64,000 nucleotides of DNA from Nephrocerus scutellatus (GCA_947095585.1 OX352761.1:59016832-59080831); one strand, 5' to 3'; counted from the first letter of the stretch, positions 9,872-20,210 are shown. Translations and numbers: made by a program. The notes: a model not told the origin generated them from the sequence alone.

Positions 9872-10483
9872 TATTGGAGAATTTACACGAACAATTTTTA
9901 TGGGTTTTTTTTATCTTAAATCGGCTTAAGTCCGTTGATTTCAGCTTAGCTGCGACTGAGACAGAGTGAATGTCTTAGTTCCTTCTGAGCTAATTTAATT
10001 TAAAGCGTAGTTTAAATTCGTCTTAGTTCACATTCGAGATAGCTCAATTCGTTTTTTCAAATTCTGTCTTAGTTCATTTCCAACCTCTTCCTACACAGCC
10101 GCCTCTTTTATAGCCTAAATGCTGGGTTAAAGGAAACTTATATACCAATCGGATCGATTTATTATCTATCGGTGCAATCTTGTCCCGCCATCAAAATCAT
10201 TCATTCACTTACACATCATCATTCTATGTACAATGCGGCTATGTTGTATTCATTTACAAAGTGCTAGCCGTGGCAAATTAGTTGATAACTGAAATAAACT
10301 GTCCTTCATTCAATTGGTAGATAAGATAAAAAATATGAATTTTTTAGGTGGTGCCAACCGGTTGTTAAATGTTTTGAATCTCATCAATGATTTATATGTT
10401 TTAAAAGGTGTAGTGCATGTTAAGTGCATATAGGAGACAGAAACACAGCCTTATATCTTTCTTTAAATTTTTGTTTTTTTAGC
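9872..10483. other. Intronic sequence, nothing identified
   Basis: AT-rich unique-looking DNA downstream of the last faf exon found. I looked for the next faf exon here (it should continue the codon begun by TG at 10731-10730) and did not find a convincing one. Confidence 0.3.
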
Positions 10484-10690
10484 GGTATCGCTTTTATTTT
10501 TTTTTATTTTTATAATGTACACACGCTAAAGGGGTTTGCACCCTTATAATGCTTAGCACAGCGTGGGCGTTATGAAATTAGGGAGAGGAAAAGATGAGAT
10601 GTCTATGCACGCGTGTCTTAAACGACTGCAGATCATACAAAAGCGCAAACCCAGAATCAGGCCAATCATTCCACATAACTATCGCTTGCG
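10484..10690 (-). mobile_element. Second truncated copy of the 3079-3700 non-LTR family
   Basis: Closely similar to about 3090-3270. Minus-strand translation gives LYDLQSFKTRVHRHLIFSSP and a stop, then a shared 3' UTR and an A/T-rich tail (T tract at about 10484-10512 on the plus strand). Only about 200 bp remain, a severe 5' truncation. Confidence 0.8.
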
Positions 10691-10729
10691 AAAAATAATG
10701 GTTAAATTGTGGTAAAAATGTATATTTAC

Positions 10730-10839
10730 CATTCAATAACAGGTCCTCTCAGAGATTTTTTTGTCTTAAATCCTGAATTAAACAAAAACTGAGATGCTAA
10801 TTGTAAGCCAAGCAGCGACATTTCTTCAGCTGATGATGT
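10730..10839 (-). CDS. faf: fat facets / USP9X-like deubiquitinase, exon 6 of the six seen
   Basis: 110-nt exon bounded by an acceptor ending ACAG (10840) and donor GTAAAT (from 10729). It encodes EEMSLLGLQLASQFLFNSG, then FKTKKSLRGPVIE. This matches the post-catalytic region of USP9X/faf. It enters in phase 0 and leaves two bases (TG) for the next codon. The next exon should begin with G completing Trp, but it is not in the remaining 10.7 kb as far as I can see, so the following intron is long or the exon has diverged. Confidence 0.88.
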
Positions 10840-11109
10840 CTGTAAATATATTTCATATTACCGCAGTTTAATGCAAAAAATGTACGTGTTTACAACTGAC
10901 TACAATTTTGTCCAAATTCGAATTTTACCAGCATTTACAAAAATGCTAATTATTTTCAACCCTTTTAATAATTTGTTATCATAATATGGGATTAGGTATT
11001 TAAGAAAATATTTTATATATAAAAAATGGCGACAATCTTGGCTGGTTGTAATTACAAGGCTAAGAAAGTGCAAAACAGTTATAATCACATTTAACTCAAA
11101 TGGTCTTAC

Positions 11110-11221
11110 CATCTTTTCTGGTCGGGCAGAAGGTATGCTGCAGCTAACTAACTTTTTAATAAAATTAAAAAACTCCACAGAGAATACGCTCTTTGTGTGT
11201 AAAAACCGAATATTTTGAGTA
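11110..11221 (-). CDS. faf: fat facets / USP9X-like deubiquitinase, exon 5 of the six seen
   Basis: 112-nt exon with acceptor TTTCCAG and donor GTAAGA. Its first base completes the Arg codon begun in exon 4. The encoded QNIRFLHTKS and VEFFNFIKKLVSC follow the end of the catalytic domain in USP9X-type proteins. It leaves in phase 0. Confidence 0.9.
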
Positions 11222-11280
11222 CTGGAAAGGATTTATATATTTATATTTTAGATCAGAAATTAGCTATCGAACAAAATTAC

Positions 11281-11589
11281 CGAACACTTTTTTCAATCGG
11301 CTTGGGCATTGGAAGCACAAAATTACGACTTTCTGCTAATGAAAGCTGTTCCACGCTAGAGTCATATTCAACATGCTTCTGTTCGCAACTCGTGTAAAAT
11401 AGCATATAAGCATTCCACCATCTTTTTTGTCGACGATATTGCATCCTTTTTAAGTTATTATCATAAATTTCTCCCATATAATCTCCACCAAAACACTGAG
11501 CTTTCATTTCGTCGTCTTCATTCATTTTGCATTCTGTTACTTCCCCATCATCAAATTTGTACCATTGTTCTTCGGCAGTTGATGGATTT
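11281..11589 (-). CDS. faf: fat facets / USP9X-like deubiquitinase, exon 4 of the six seen
   Basis: 309-nt exon with a T-rich acceptor and donor GTAATT. It encodes EEQWYKFDDGEVTECKM, CFGGDYMGEIYDNN and RRQKRWWNAYMLFY, the end of the peptidase C19 domain. The KFDD segment carries the residue that orients the catalytic His in USP enzymes. Phases fit exons 3 and 5. The ATG visible further upstream in this frame lies in the intron and is not a start. Confidence 0.93.
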
Positions 11590-11656
11590 CTAAAAAAAAA
11601 AATAATCAAAAATATGAATCTCCCGCTATTTTAAATTTGTTTTTGTTTAATTTTAC

Positions 11657-11807
11657 TTGGACAGAATATAACTGAAGTAATGCCCACCAGAAGCTTGGCC
11701 ACTGTGTACAACAATTCCAGTTAGTTCATACTTAGTTGCATCATCGCTTTCTTGGGACTGGTTTCCTACTTCTATGACCTCCCCTTCTATCTTCGCTAAA
11801 CCAGAAA
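11657..11807 (-). CDS. faf: fat facets / USP9X-like deubiquitinase, exon 3 of the six seen
   Basis: 151-nt exon, too short to show as a separate long ORF. Translation includes SGLAKIEGEVIEV and KYELTGIVVHSGQ, then ASGGHYFSYIL. The GGHYFSY motif is the USP His box with the catalytic histidine. The acceptor ends TTATAG and the donor is GTAAAA after CCAA. The protein removes ubiquitin from substrates in the cytoplasm; in Drosophila faf acts in eye development and endocytic (Liquid facets) control. Confidence 0.93.
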
Positions 11808-11890
11808 CTATAATGTAACATGTCAAAGTTTAAACCGTAAATTATCAAAAACAAGCAAGTCGGTAAGATTTTTTTATTTAATTCTTATAC

Positions 11891-12044
11891 CTGTATAGGG
11901 TTCCATATCCAAATTTCTCGGAAATTCGAAATAGTCATTGAACTTAATCGCACAAACTCTTTCATAATCATATTCAAATCTTTTTAATTGTATAGCTAAA
12001 ACAGGAGGAAGTTTTCGTACACATAACCTTTTCACCGTTACTAC
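11891..12044 (-). CDS. faf: fat facets / USP9X-like deubiquitinase, exon 2 of the six seen
   Basis: 154-nt exon starting exactly after TTTTAG (12045) and ending before GTATAA. It encodes [20 protein letters not shown], then [15 protein letters not shown] and [11 protein letters not shown], a core block of USP9X/faf catalytic domains. It begins in phase 0, matching the exon at 55504-55819 across about 43.5 kb of transposon-filled intron. Confidence 0.94.
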
Positions 12045-12639
12045 CTAAAAGTGAAAAAGCAGGGGTTATAAATGCAAATCTTTTGATATTGATAGTTGAT
12101 TAACTAAGGACGTTAAGTGTAAAATATTTTAAGGTGCGATTCCGACGATACAATTAATTGTTCTATAAAAGTTATATATCTCTCGTCCCGGCAGAGGGGA
12201 CGTTTTAAAAATGCTCTTATTAAAGCATAACTAGCCCCCTAAAAAATAAGTGGCAGATATGGAGCAACTAGAATTCCTATAAAATAATCAAAATTGCCAG
12301 AATGTTTTAAATGGAAATCTGGAAAAACACATAATTTAAAAGAATCGTGCTAAGCATTTGAGGTTTATGACAAGATTAAAGAACGTGATTTTTTAAGACA
12401 CAAGTATTCCAGATTTCCATTAAAAACATTCCAGTAATTTTCATTTATTCTATAACAGTTCAAGTTGCTCCAGATCTTCCACCTATTTTATTTTCTACCT
12501 TTTATCGGGCTAGTTATGCTTCAATAAAAGATTTTTATATAATTTTATTTTATACTTTTTAATTTTTAATGAAATATGTATGTAAAATTTCAATATTATT
12601 TAGATGGGATGGTAATATAGAGACACCAACAAGTCAAAC
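12045..12639. other. Intron end carrying a long imperfect hairpin
   Basis: The left arm 12215-12323 and right arm 12405-12530 are imperfect inverted repeats of about 110-125 bp. Both contain AAAGCATAACTAGCCC-like, GGAGCAACT and AATGGAAATCTGGA blocks when the right arm is read on the minus strand. The loop is about 80 bp. It could be a MITE or foldback element; no target duplication was identified. It lies about 170 bp upstream, in transcription direction, of the exon 2 acceptor. Confidence 0.65.
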
Positions 12640-14105
12640 AAAAGACCCTCAAAACTTATAAAAGACCCCAAAGAACCCTATAAAAAAGCACCTCAAGACC
12701 ATCTAGAGACCCACTCAAGACCACCCTCAAGACCCCGTTAAGACCACGACCCAATCACTATTTCCCCAAGACCCCGTTAAAACCCTCTTTAAGATTACCT
12801 TAAAAACCCCTCAAAACACTCAAGACCCCACTTAAGAACACCTAAAAACCCCATCAAGGCTTAACACACGGCACTTTTAAAATCCCCTCAAGACCACCTC
12901 ACCTCAACTTCTTAGGACTCCACTCATGACCCTCTCAAAATCCCATCAAGAACCCATTAAGACCACCTAAAGACCCCCTCAAGACCCTACTTAAGATACT
13001 CACAAAATTCCCTCCAGATCCCCTCAAGACCGACCCATGACCCAATCTAAGAACCTCTCAAGACCCCACTCAAGATTCCCTTAAGACCCCCACAAAACCC
13101 TCTTAAGAACCCCTCAAAACCCTTCTCAAAACCCCCTCAAGACCCTGCTCAAATTTCCCTTAAGAACCCCTCAAAACCTACCAAGACTCCACTCAAGACC
13201 CTTTAAACCCCTTAAGACCCCCACAAAACCCTCTTAAGGTTCTACTCAAGACACTACAAAAATCCTCTCAAGACCATCTAAAGACCCACTCAAGACACCA
13301 CTAAATATCCTAACAAAACCCCCTCGGGACCTCCACCAAGACTCCCACAAGACACCTCAGGACCTCGTTAAGACCACGTTACTACCCCAATCAATACTCC
13401 CTCAATACCCCCTCAAACCCCTTTACGGTTCCCTTAAGACCCTCACAACACACTCTGAAGACCACTCCTAAAAATCCCCTAAAAAGTTCCACTCGTGACC
13501 CTCTTAAAATCCGTTCAAGACCCCCTTCAAAACCTTCTTAAGATCCCTCCAAGACTCCACTTATGACCCTCTCAAAATCCCCAGAACCCCTCAAGACCAC
13601 CTAAAGACGCCCTCAAGACCCCACTAAATAGCCTTACAAAACTCCCCCGAGGCCACCTCAAGACTACTCAAAGACTTCCTCAAGACCTCCTTAAGCTTTC
13701 ACTCACGATCATCACGCTCAGATCACGATCAGAGCCCCCTCAAGCCCTTCTTCAATCCACCTAAACACCCCACTAAAGATTCCTCTCAAACCACCCTTAA
13801 GACCCCGTTTAGACCTCGTTAGGTCCCCCTTAAGACCCCTTAAGACTCCTTCAAGACCACCACACGTCTCCTAAGAACCCCATAAGACCCCCCCTCAAGA
13901 TTCCCTTAAGACTCCCACAAAACCCTCTTAAGGCTCAAGACTATTTCAAACCTTCATTAACCCCACTCAAGATTCCCTTAAGGCTTCCGCAAAACCCTCG
14001 TCAAGACCCTCTAAAACCCCCAACGCAAGAACACCTCAAGACACCCGTAAACCGCCCTCAAGACGCCCCTCAAGACGCCCCTCAAGACCCATTTCAAGAC
14101 CTCCT
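12640..14105. repeat. G-poor minisatellite based on CCCCTCAAGA
   Basis: About 1.45 kb of degenerate tandem units of 10-12 bases around ACCCCCTCAAG. Variants include CCCACTCAAGA, CCCTTAAGA and CCACCTAAAGA. The plus strand is strongly C/A-rich and G-poor; the minus strand therefore has repeated GGGG/GGGT runs. Apparent ORFs here (for example EGRLEGRLEG on the minus strand near 14060) are artefacts of the repeat. Confidence 0.85.
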
Positions 14106-14466
14106 AAATAATTCCTTAGGCGGTCAGCCATCAGCAGAATAGGGGGAATAACACCGAATGCTCTAGAATTGCAGGTGGCCGTAACTATCTCTGACTCGTG
14201 AAAGTGCGATAAACATCCACGTGGTGGCCGCCGGTAATTTTTCTCCAATGCAGGAAAAGCTGAATGATCGGGCTATTCCCTTTAAAGTAGGGTTGGCGCG
14301 AGGCCAATAACCTCGCCTGTAAAAAAAAAACTGTCATTAGTAGTGCTGACTCCATCTTAGGCAGTAATCGTAGAGATCGGAACGACTGGTTCGATGACGA
14401 ATGTGAGCGAGCGACTGATCAAAATACTTCTGCGTAAGCAAAAAAAAAAACTTACATAGCTAATTT
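14106..14466. other. Flank / possible 5' leader of the BEL element
   Basis: No coding sequence. The BEL gag frame opens just to the right. I could not define a 5' LTR or primer-binding site with confidence here. Confidence 0.25.
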
Positions 14467-14866
14467 ATCGCTAACTAACGCAAAAATTGAAGAAATAAGA
14501 ATTCGGATAAGACACACGGAGCAGTTATATAAGGAATTTAAGGAGGTGGAAGAAAAGATCTATGCGATAAATATGGATGATATATCACAGCACGAGGCCA
14601 TCGAAGATACCTATTATACATTGTTAGCAGGTTTGAACGAATGGGAGAGACAGACGACGCTATCACCGGGCGGAGTCGATTCAACGCCGAATGACACGAT
14701 GGGAGGACACCGAGCGGCAGCACCAGAATTTAAGCTACCAGGATTACGAGAGCCAAAATTTAATGGCGATTACACGGAATGGCAGACGTTCTATCAACTA
14801 TTTTCGAGCACGATCCACAACAATGTGAGTTCGCACCCTGTGCAAAAATATCAGTTATTCACTTGA
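14467..14866 (+). pseudogene. BEL/Pao gag, N-terminal part
   Basis: The frame runs from about 14467 through 14866 with no good ATG near its start. It contains YTLLAGLNEWERQTTLSP, APEFKLPGLREPKFNGDY and EWQTFYQLFSSTIHNN. The last is the signature of the DUF1759/Pao gag domain (LPKFSGDYxEWxxFxDxFxSxIHNN). The frame breaks after VQKYQL. The first tandem unit of the array starts inside this frame at 14752; everything left of it is present only once. Confidence 0.8.
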
Positions 14867-15030
14867 TGATGAACCTGCACGACTAGTTCGACACATGGAC
14901 ATTACTTAAACCAATTATATCTTGGCACTAAATAAACTAAAGGAAAGATACGACCGCAAGCGCCACACCGTAAACAAGTTCATCGTAATGTTTTTGAATC
15001 AACCGGCGGTGTTCAAAAAACTTAAGGAAG

Positions 15031-15225
15031 ATGGTCGATATTTCCGATGAAGTAGTGCGTGCTCTTCAAGGTTTAGGTAACGAGGCAAATGGTCATGATG
15101 TCTGGTTGCTGTACATTTTGGTCACGAAATTAGATGACGACACTCGTATGTTATGGATGCAACAACACTCTGTCCAAACGGAATTTCCCAGCTTAGATTT
15201 ATTTTTAAAGTTCATTACTAATTAA
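15031..15225 (+). pseudogene. BEL gag, continuation (unit 1)
   Basis: Encodes VVRALQGLGNEANGHDVW and YILVTKLDDDTRMLW, the later part of the Pao gag domain. The stop at 15223-15225 and upstream frame breaks show decay. Corresponding segments in units 2-5 start at 21043, 25914, 31946 and 37937. Confidence 0.75.
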
Positions 15226-15299
15226 GCGGATGCGCTAGAATACCAAGGATAAGGATGTTTTAAAATTGCTAAAGGATAAACAGCTAGCTGATCCAAGCC

Positions 15300-16085
15300 C
15301 ATCTAAGGTCACGTGTACTGATATCCTAATAGGAATTTGCCTTGTTAGCTGAGGGACAATTACGAGAAGGCAACAAGGTCATCGGACAAAACAGCAAACT
15401 GGGATGGTTAATAGCAGGAACGTTTAACACCAACCGAGCCCCATCGGTTATGTCATTGAGTGTAGACGAAAGGATTGAACAAGTGCTTCTCAAGTTTTGG
15501 CAGAACGAAGAAATCGAAAAGGAAGAGCAACCGATCGAATAAAATCCCTGCGAGGAACATTTTATTCAGAACCATTCTCGGGATGAACTGGGTCGTTTCA
15601 TTGTGAAATCACCATTCAAAGATGATGTTCAATTATTGGGAAACTCGTATGAAGTCGCCAAGAACAGGTTACTTTCCATGGAAAGAAAGTTTAAATTAAA
15701 TGAACGATTTCATCGCCTCTATCAGTCGTTTATAAGGGAATACCAGGAGTTAAATCACATGACCCTTATTGAAAATCCAGAAATCGAAAATGCTGTTTAC
15801 TTGCCACATCACGGCGTTATCAAGGAATCAAGCGTGACCACAAAATAGAGAGTGGTTTTGGATGCGTCAGCTTTAACCTCTACCGGTATATCGTTGAATA
15901 GCATATTGGAAGTAGGACCAGCCATACAAAATTCATTGTACCGCATACTGTTAAAATTTCGAAAGCATCGGATAGCATTTACCGCGGACATCGAGAAGAT
16001 GTACCGCCAAATTGTGATTCATCCCGTTGATCGTAAATATCAGCGAATATTATGGCGCGAGAACTCTGAGGAACCTATTTAGGTA
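15300..16085 (+). pseudogene. BEL protease end and RT start (unit 1)
   Basis: Pieces at 15342-15542, 15603-15848 and 15852-16082 are separated by stops but read in series. TCTDILIG and then SKLGWLIAGTF are the end of the BEL protease; then come ENAVYLPHHGVIKESS, VVLDASALTSTGISLN and FTADIEKMYRQIVIHP (RT motif A). Much of gag-protease is missing upstream. The frame ends in the target site of the Jockey insertion, and the BEL protein resumes at 20211. Confidence 0.85.
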
Positions 16086-16330
16086 TACGAGTTGATCACA
16101 GTCAGCATCGAGCGCTCAACACGAGCACATCTTATTAAGATCCCGCACCAGATCGCTCAGCTACCTGCTACCGGCTACGGAAAAAAAACCCTCACACCAA
16201 AAAGCGAGCATTTCGCTACCTGCTACCTTTTTATCATATTTCACTAATTACATTTTAATTTCAGGCACTTGTTTATAATAAATAGTTATTTAATTTCAGA
16301 TTAAGTTTTTTCATTTTTCAGCCCTATAAA

Positions 16331-16904
16331 ATGGGTAAAAAACAGAAACGGAAGGAAAAGGTTAATGAGATATTAACCTTAATTAGACAAGAAGTCTCCA
16401 ACCATGGTGGTGACTTCCTCGCGTCGTTGTACGAAAGGCCAGTAACCGTGCCAGTAAAGGCAAAAAGAAGGAGATTGTCTGAATCAAATTCCAGACCATC
16501 ATCACCACCAACATCATCTTCTCCTGCAGTACTTACTGTTGAAGGAAGCAATCCGCCGAAAGTCACTGCTGTAGACAAAACAGCCAAGGCAAAAGAGGCA
16601 CAAAATGTCACTAAGAAGACACCACCACCTGTCGCTCCAGCAACAAAAAAAAAACCAGTCTACGGGACCAACAACAAAAACTTTTGCCATGCCGCCAATA
16701 GTCTGCTTTAGACTAAACGTCGCTGAACTCTCAAAGTTCACTAAGAGTGCCAATATATGTTGCAGAATTCGCAACATCAACAGCAGTAAGTCGATCGTTA
16801 CGGCCATGAACAAAGATGGGCACCAGAATCATTCCTACAATCGTAAAAGACTGAATTTAACACCTACACTGCTAAGGAGGACCGAAAAAAAATGTTGGTC
16901 CTAA
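16331..16904 (+). pseudogene. Jockey ORF1 (gag) N-terminal part, unit 1
   Basis: Starts with ATG at 16331 (MGKKQKRKEKVNEILTLIRQ), with a Lys/Pro/Ser-rich low-complexity region after residue 40. The frame slips at a run of ten A (about 16645-16654). It continues as 16605-16904 (PPIVCFRLNVAELSKF, NICCRIRNINSSKS), then shifts again into 16892. The protein would package RNA in the cytoplasm. Confidence 0.75.
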
Positions 16905-18562
16905 AAGGCATACACCACTCCTTCGATACTGATGATGTCAAGGATGCGTTAGCGGCAGAAGGTATCCCTGTTCTGGAGGTCAAACCCTTCAAATCTCAGA
17001 GGACCGATAGGAAGTTTAACAATTTCATTGTCGAACTTGAGCAGAACTGCGATAAGGCAGCAGTTTGCTCAAAAACCCTCCTGATGAACCAGTTGGTGCA
17101 TTGGGAAAAACTTAAACCGGCAGGCATTACGCAGTGCAAAAACTGCCAAAAGTTTGGACATGTCGCAAGCAACTGCGGCATGAAATACAGATGCGTTAAG
17201 TGCAAGGACGATCACTTACCTGGCCAATGCCCAAGAAATGTATACAACAAGAAAGACGACAACGTCTTCTGCACGAATTGCCAAAAATCTGGACATCCTG
17301 CAAACTATCAAGGATGTCCTAAATATAAAGAAAAAATGGCGGAAAAAGTAAAAACCGCCCAAAAGAAGATGGAGCAGCATAAATTTGCCCAGAAATCTGC
17401 TGCAAAAGCTATTGTGAAAGGAGTTAGCTTTGCTAGTATAGCTGCTATGGGGAATGCTAGCAAGCCAGCAATAATCAACAAACCACCACCAACCATCCAC
17501 AGGGTCGACAAAAGCAGTGATTGCTCTGGGACGGCGGTCCTTATCAGGAACACTATGGCAGGCGAAAAGGTGCAAATCAGTGGTTTGCGTAGCATGGAAG
17601 CAACAGCTGTCAGCATCAAAGTCAACGAGGTTGAGACCTTGTTGGTAATATCAGTGTACAATCACTGTAATGCAACGAGGGAAAACATTCAACGGGATCT
17701 GAACACTGTCTGTGGCATCTCCTCTGGGCACACTTACTGTGTGGTTGGAGGGGATTTTAACGCTAGGCACACCCGATGGCAAGATGAAGTATGCAACAAT
17801 CAAGGAAAGGCCATTGCAGATTGGCTGGATTCAAATCCTCAGCAGCATACCATGGCTGTTGTTTCTCAGCCCCGAAAGACATATCCTCGGACAACTTCAG
17901 TGAACACAGCCATAGATCGGCAGAAAACTGTTCGCTCTAGCAGGGATCGCTTTCAACATCTACCTGAGAATATCCAGGCAATATATGCTCACAAGCAAAG
18001 GCTAAGGAAACGCCTTCAGAGGATCTTCAACAGGACTCTCAACACTGTTAATGACGAATATCAGTCTGTATTTTTGCAACTGCGTTGTACAGTAATCATA
18101 TTTCGTCAAGCTGTGCGAAGTTACCAGGAAGATGAACTGACCAAACGACTTCAGAACATCAAACCAGGCCCGGATGCTTTTAAAAAGCTGAATTCTGTGA
18201 CCGGAAAACGTATTTCTATTCCAGTAAGTATCAGGTTTGGAGAGCAAGTAGCATCCAGTTCTGTTGAAAAAGCCGAAGCCTTTGCCTGTCATTTCGAAAG
18301 GTGCTTTGCAGACCGACCAGCAACTCATCTTCCAGAATTCAAAGAGCAAGTTGAAAGTCTTGTGGAAGACACCACTTCCCCAAGAAATTTTGAAGTGCAA
18401 TTCAGCGAAGACAATCCCGCAAATGCACCTGTAGACGTGGATATGTTTACAGGGACAGCTGTTGTCAGTGTTTTAATTATGAGTGGAAACTCTAAAAAAT
18501 CATCGGGCACTGACGGGTTTCAAATTTCCTGCTTAAAAAGCTGCCTGGTATGGCAATTTTGA
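16892..18562 (+). CDS. Fused gag-endonuclease-RT-N ORF of the Jockey copy, unit 1
   Basis: 556 codons. Residues 1-70 resemble the PRE_C2HC domain of Jockey gags (LKGIHHSFDTDDVKDAL). Residues about 80-150 hold three zinc knuckles (CKNCQKFGHVASNC, CVKCKDDHLPGQC, CTNCQKSGHPANYQGC). After HRVDKSSD the frame passes straight into the middle of an AP endonuclease (GDFNARHTRW). It then goes, via a second gap after RTTSVNT, into the RT N-terminal region (SVTGKRISIP, KSSGTDGFQISC). The usual ORF1/ORF2 boundary, the endonuclease N-terminus and its C-terminal SDH part are missing. It is a deletion product kept in frame, not a normal retroelement protein. Unit 1 alone keeps it open through the knuckles (TGG where units 2-5 have TGA). 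Confidence 0.8.
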   Translation: MLVLKGIHHSFDTDDVKDALAAEGIPVLEVKPFKSQRTDRKFNNFIVELEQNCDKAAVCSKTLLMNQLVHWEKLKPAGITQCKNCQKFGHVASNCGMKYRCVKCKDDHLPGQCPRNVYNKKDDNVFCTNCQKSGHPANYQGCPKYKEKMAEKVKTAQKKMEQHKFAQKSAAKAIVKGVSFASIAAMGNASKPAIINKPPPTIHRVDKSSDCSGTAVLIRNTMAGEKVQISGLRSMEATAVSIKVNEVETLLVISVYNHCNATRENIQRDLNTVCGISSGHTYCVVGGDFNARHTRWQDEVCNNQGKAIADWLDSNPQQHTMAVVSQPRKTYPRTTSVNTAIDRQKTVRSSRDRFQHLPENIQAIYAHKQRLRKRLQRIFNRTLNTVNDEYQSVFLQLRCTVIIFRQAVRSYQEDELTKRLQNIKPGPDAFKKLNSVTGKRISIPVSIRFGEQVASSSVEKAEAFACHFERCFADRPATHLPEFKEQVESLVEDTTSPRNFEVQFSEDNPANAPVDVDMFTGTAVVSVLIMSGNSKKSSGTDGFQISCLKSCLVWQF

Positions 18563-19805
18563 TGTTAACCATCATATTCAACAATTGCCTTAACAATGAA
18601 AACTTTCCAGACAACTGGAAGGTAGCCAAAGTAGTACTAGTACCGAAGAAAACCGACCGCTCCAGTGTAACTGGTTACCGCCCCATAGCTTTACTGTGTT
18701 GTATCAGTAAAGTATTGGAGTCTTTGATCCGTAATAATATCAATGCGTATTGCTCGGAAAGAAATCTAATTCCTTCCTTTCAGTTCGGCTTTCGATAAAA
18801 GCACTCTACGCTGCACCCTCTGATGAAGCTTCACAGTAACGTCACTCGAGGACTGAATGTCAAAAGTAGTACAGTAGCCTGTTTGTTAGACATCGAAAAA
18901 GCTTTCGATAGCGTCTGGACAAACGGGCTTCTGTACAAACTTATTCGATTTGGTTTCCCCAATTATATTGTGAAAATAATTAAAAAAATTCTTTTTAACA
19001 GGGTCTTTTTTGTACAGGTGTATGGCAGCCTATTGACAAGGAAAAGGATTAAAGCCGGAGTTCCCCAAGGCTCCAGACTTGGACCAGTCCTATTTAGCAT
19101 CTTCACGGCGGATCAACCCACCAATACAGCCGGAACAAGGACCATGCTTTTCTCGAATGACTCCATCCATCTCCCGCTGTCCTGAGATAGCTGCCCGAAG
19201 AGTGGAGGAACACCTCCGAAATCTTTGGGAGTACTACCTGAAGTGGGGACTTAAGATCAACGCCAACAAAACGGAACTCATCTGCTTCCGAGTACCAGCA
19301 ACCAAAACAAGGATAAGAAAAATCGCAAGTCGGTGCAGAGCCTTAAAAATTACCCTTCCGGATAACACGACAATAAACACCAAGTCAGAGACTAAGTACC
19401 TGGGAATCAACTTTACTGAGAGGCTCAAGTTTAACTCTCACATCGATAAAAAAAAAATGAAAAAAGCGAATTACGCTCTTCATTTGGTGCACCCGCTACT
19501 AAAACACTAAACTAAAACTGTCCAACAACACCAGGCTGCTCATCTACAAGCAGCTCATCAGGCCAGTGATAACCTATGGCTATCCCATATGGTTCACCGT
19601 CTCACCAACAACGATGAAGATCTCCCTATTTGAAAGGAAGGTTCTAAGGATATGTACAGGACTCTGGAGGCTGCCAAACAGCTATAAGTTTGTGTCGACT
19701 GCAAGACTTTACGAAGCAGAAGGTCTGCTGCCAATAACCGACCACTTGTTCCAAATGGCGAGGAAATTCGTCGACGGATTGGAAACTCATCCAAGTCCTG
19801 AGTAG
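18550..19805 (+). pseudogene. Jockey reverse transcriptase, unit 1
   Basis: Pieces 18550-18798 (NWKVAKVVLVPKKTDRSS, GYRPIALLCCISKVLE), 18823-19185 (CLLDIEKAFDSVW motif A, GVPQGSRLGPVLFSIF motif B), 19079-19510 (LKINANKTELICFR, KYLGINF) and 19566-19805 form a decayed Jockey-clade RT. A TAA interrupts FQFGFR-KHSTLHP. Motif C reads LFSNDS in place of FADD. An 8-bp net deletion after NDSI shifts the frame in units 1 and 3. Confidence 0.88.
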
Positions 19806-20210
19806 CGAAGAAATCGAGCGAAGTCACCGGTACATACACATCAGAGGATTCACAGATGCTAGATTCGACGACCTCTTTAATAATCAAGACGTCTCCTTCT
19901 ACGAGAAGGCCAGCAATCAACATTACAGAGGATGAAGATCGCCCTGTTTATACCCCCTCTTATATTTTTTTCATTTTTATTTTATTTTAAAATTTATTGT
20001 TTAAAATTAAATTGCTGTAAATATAAACATGTAGTAGATTAAGTAGTCAAAATTATTGTTAAGTAATAAGCAATACAAAAAAAAGACAATGTAAATACGT
20101 CGTTCTCCTATTGTTGAGCCGACACTTATTAATAATAGTTAAAAGTTTAGTTTTAAGTCAAAATTGTATATTACTGAAATGTTTAATAAAAAAATATCTT
20201 AATCTTAATC

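Larger units (their letters stand above)
16096..20210 (+). mobile_element. Jockey-type non-LTR insertion, unit 1 copy
   Basis: 4115 bp flanked by TACGAGTTGA at 16086-16095 and 20211-20220. It interrupts BEL reverse transcriptase between VYEL and NTVTYGM. The 3' end is TTAATCTTAATC. It contains a gag-like ORF1 with three CCHC knuckles, part of an AP-type endonuclease and a reverse transcriptase, with internal deletions. The catalytic FADD-type motif reads FSND, so the enzyme is dead. Confidence 0.9.

Noticed and set aside
14036..14248. Minus-strand ORF with EGRLEGRLEG repeats
   Set aside because: It is the translation of the CCCCTCAAGA minisatellite and its edge, with no family resemblance.
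16514..16813. Minus-strand ORFs recurring in each unit (Phe/Leu/Trp-rich, membrane-like)
   Set aside because: They are antisense shadows of the Jockey gag and RT frames and recur only because the unit is repeated.
16892..18562. The fused gag-endonuclease ORF as a domesticated host gene
   Set aside because: Units 2-5 carry a TGA in the same frame, unit 5 has another stop, no conserved start or promoter is visible, and catalytic parts are missing; a decayed deletion derivative is simpler.
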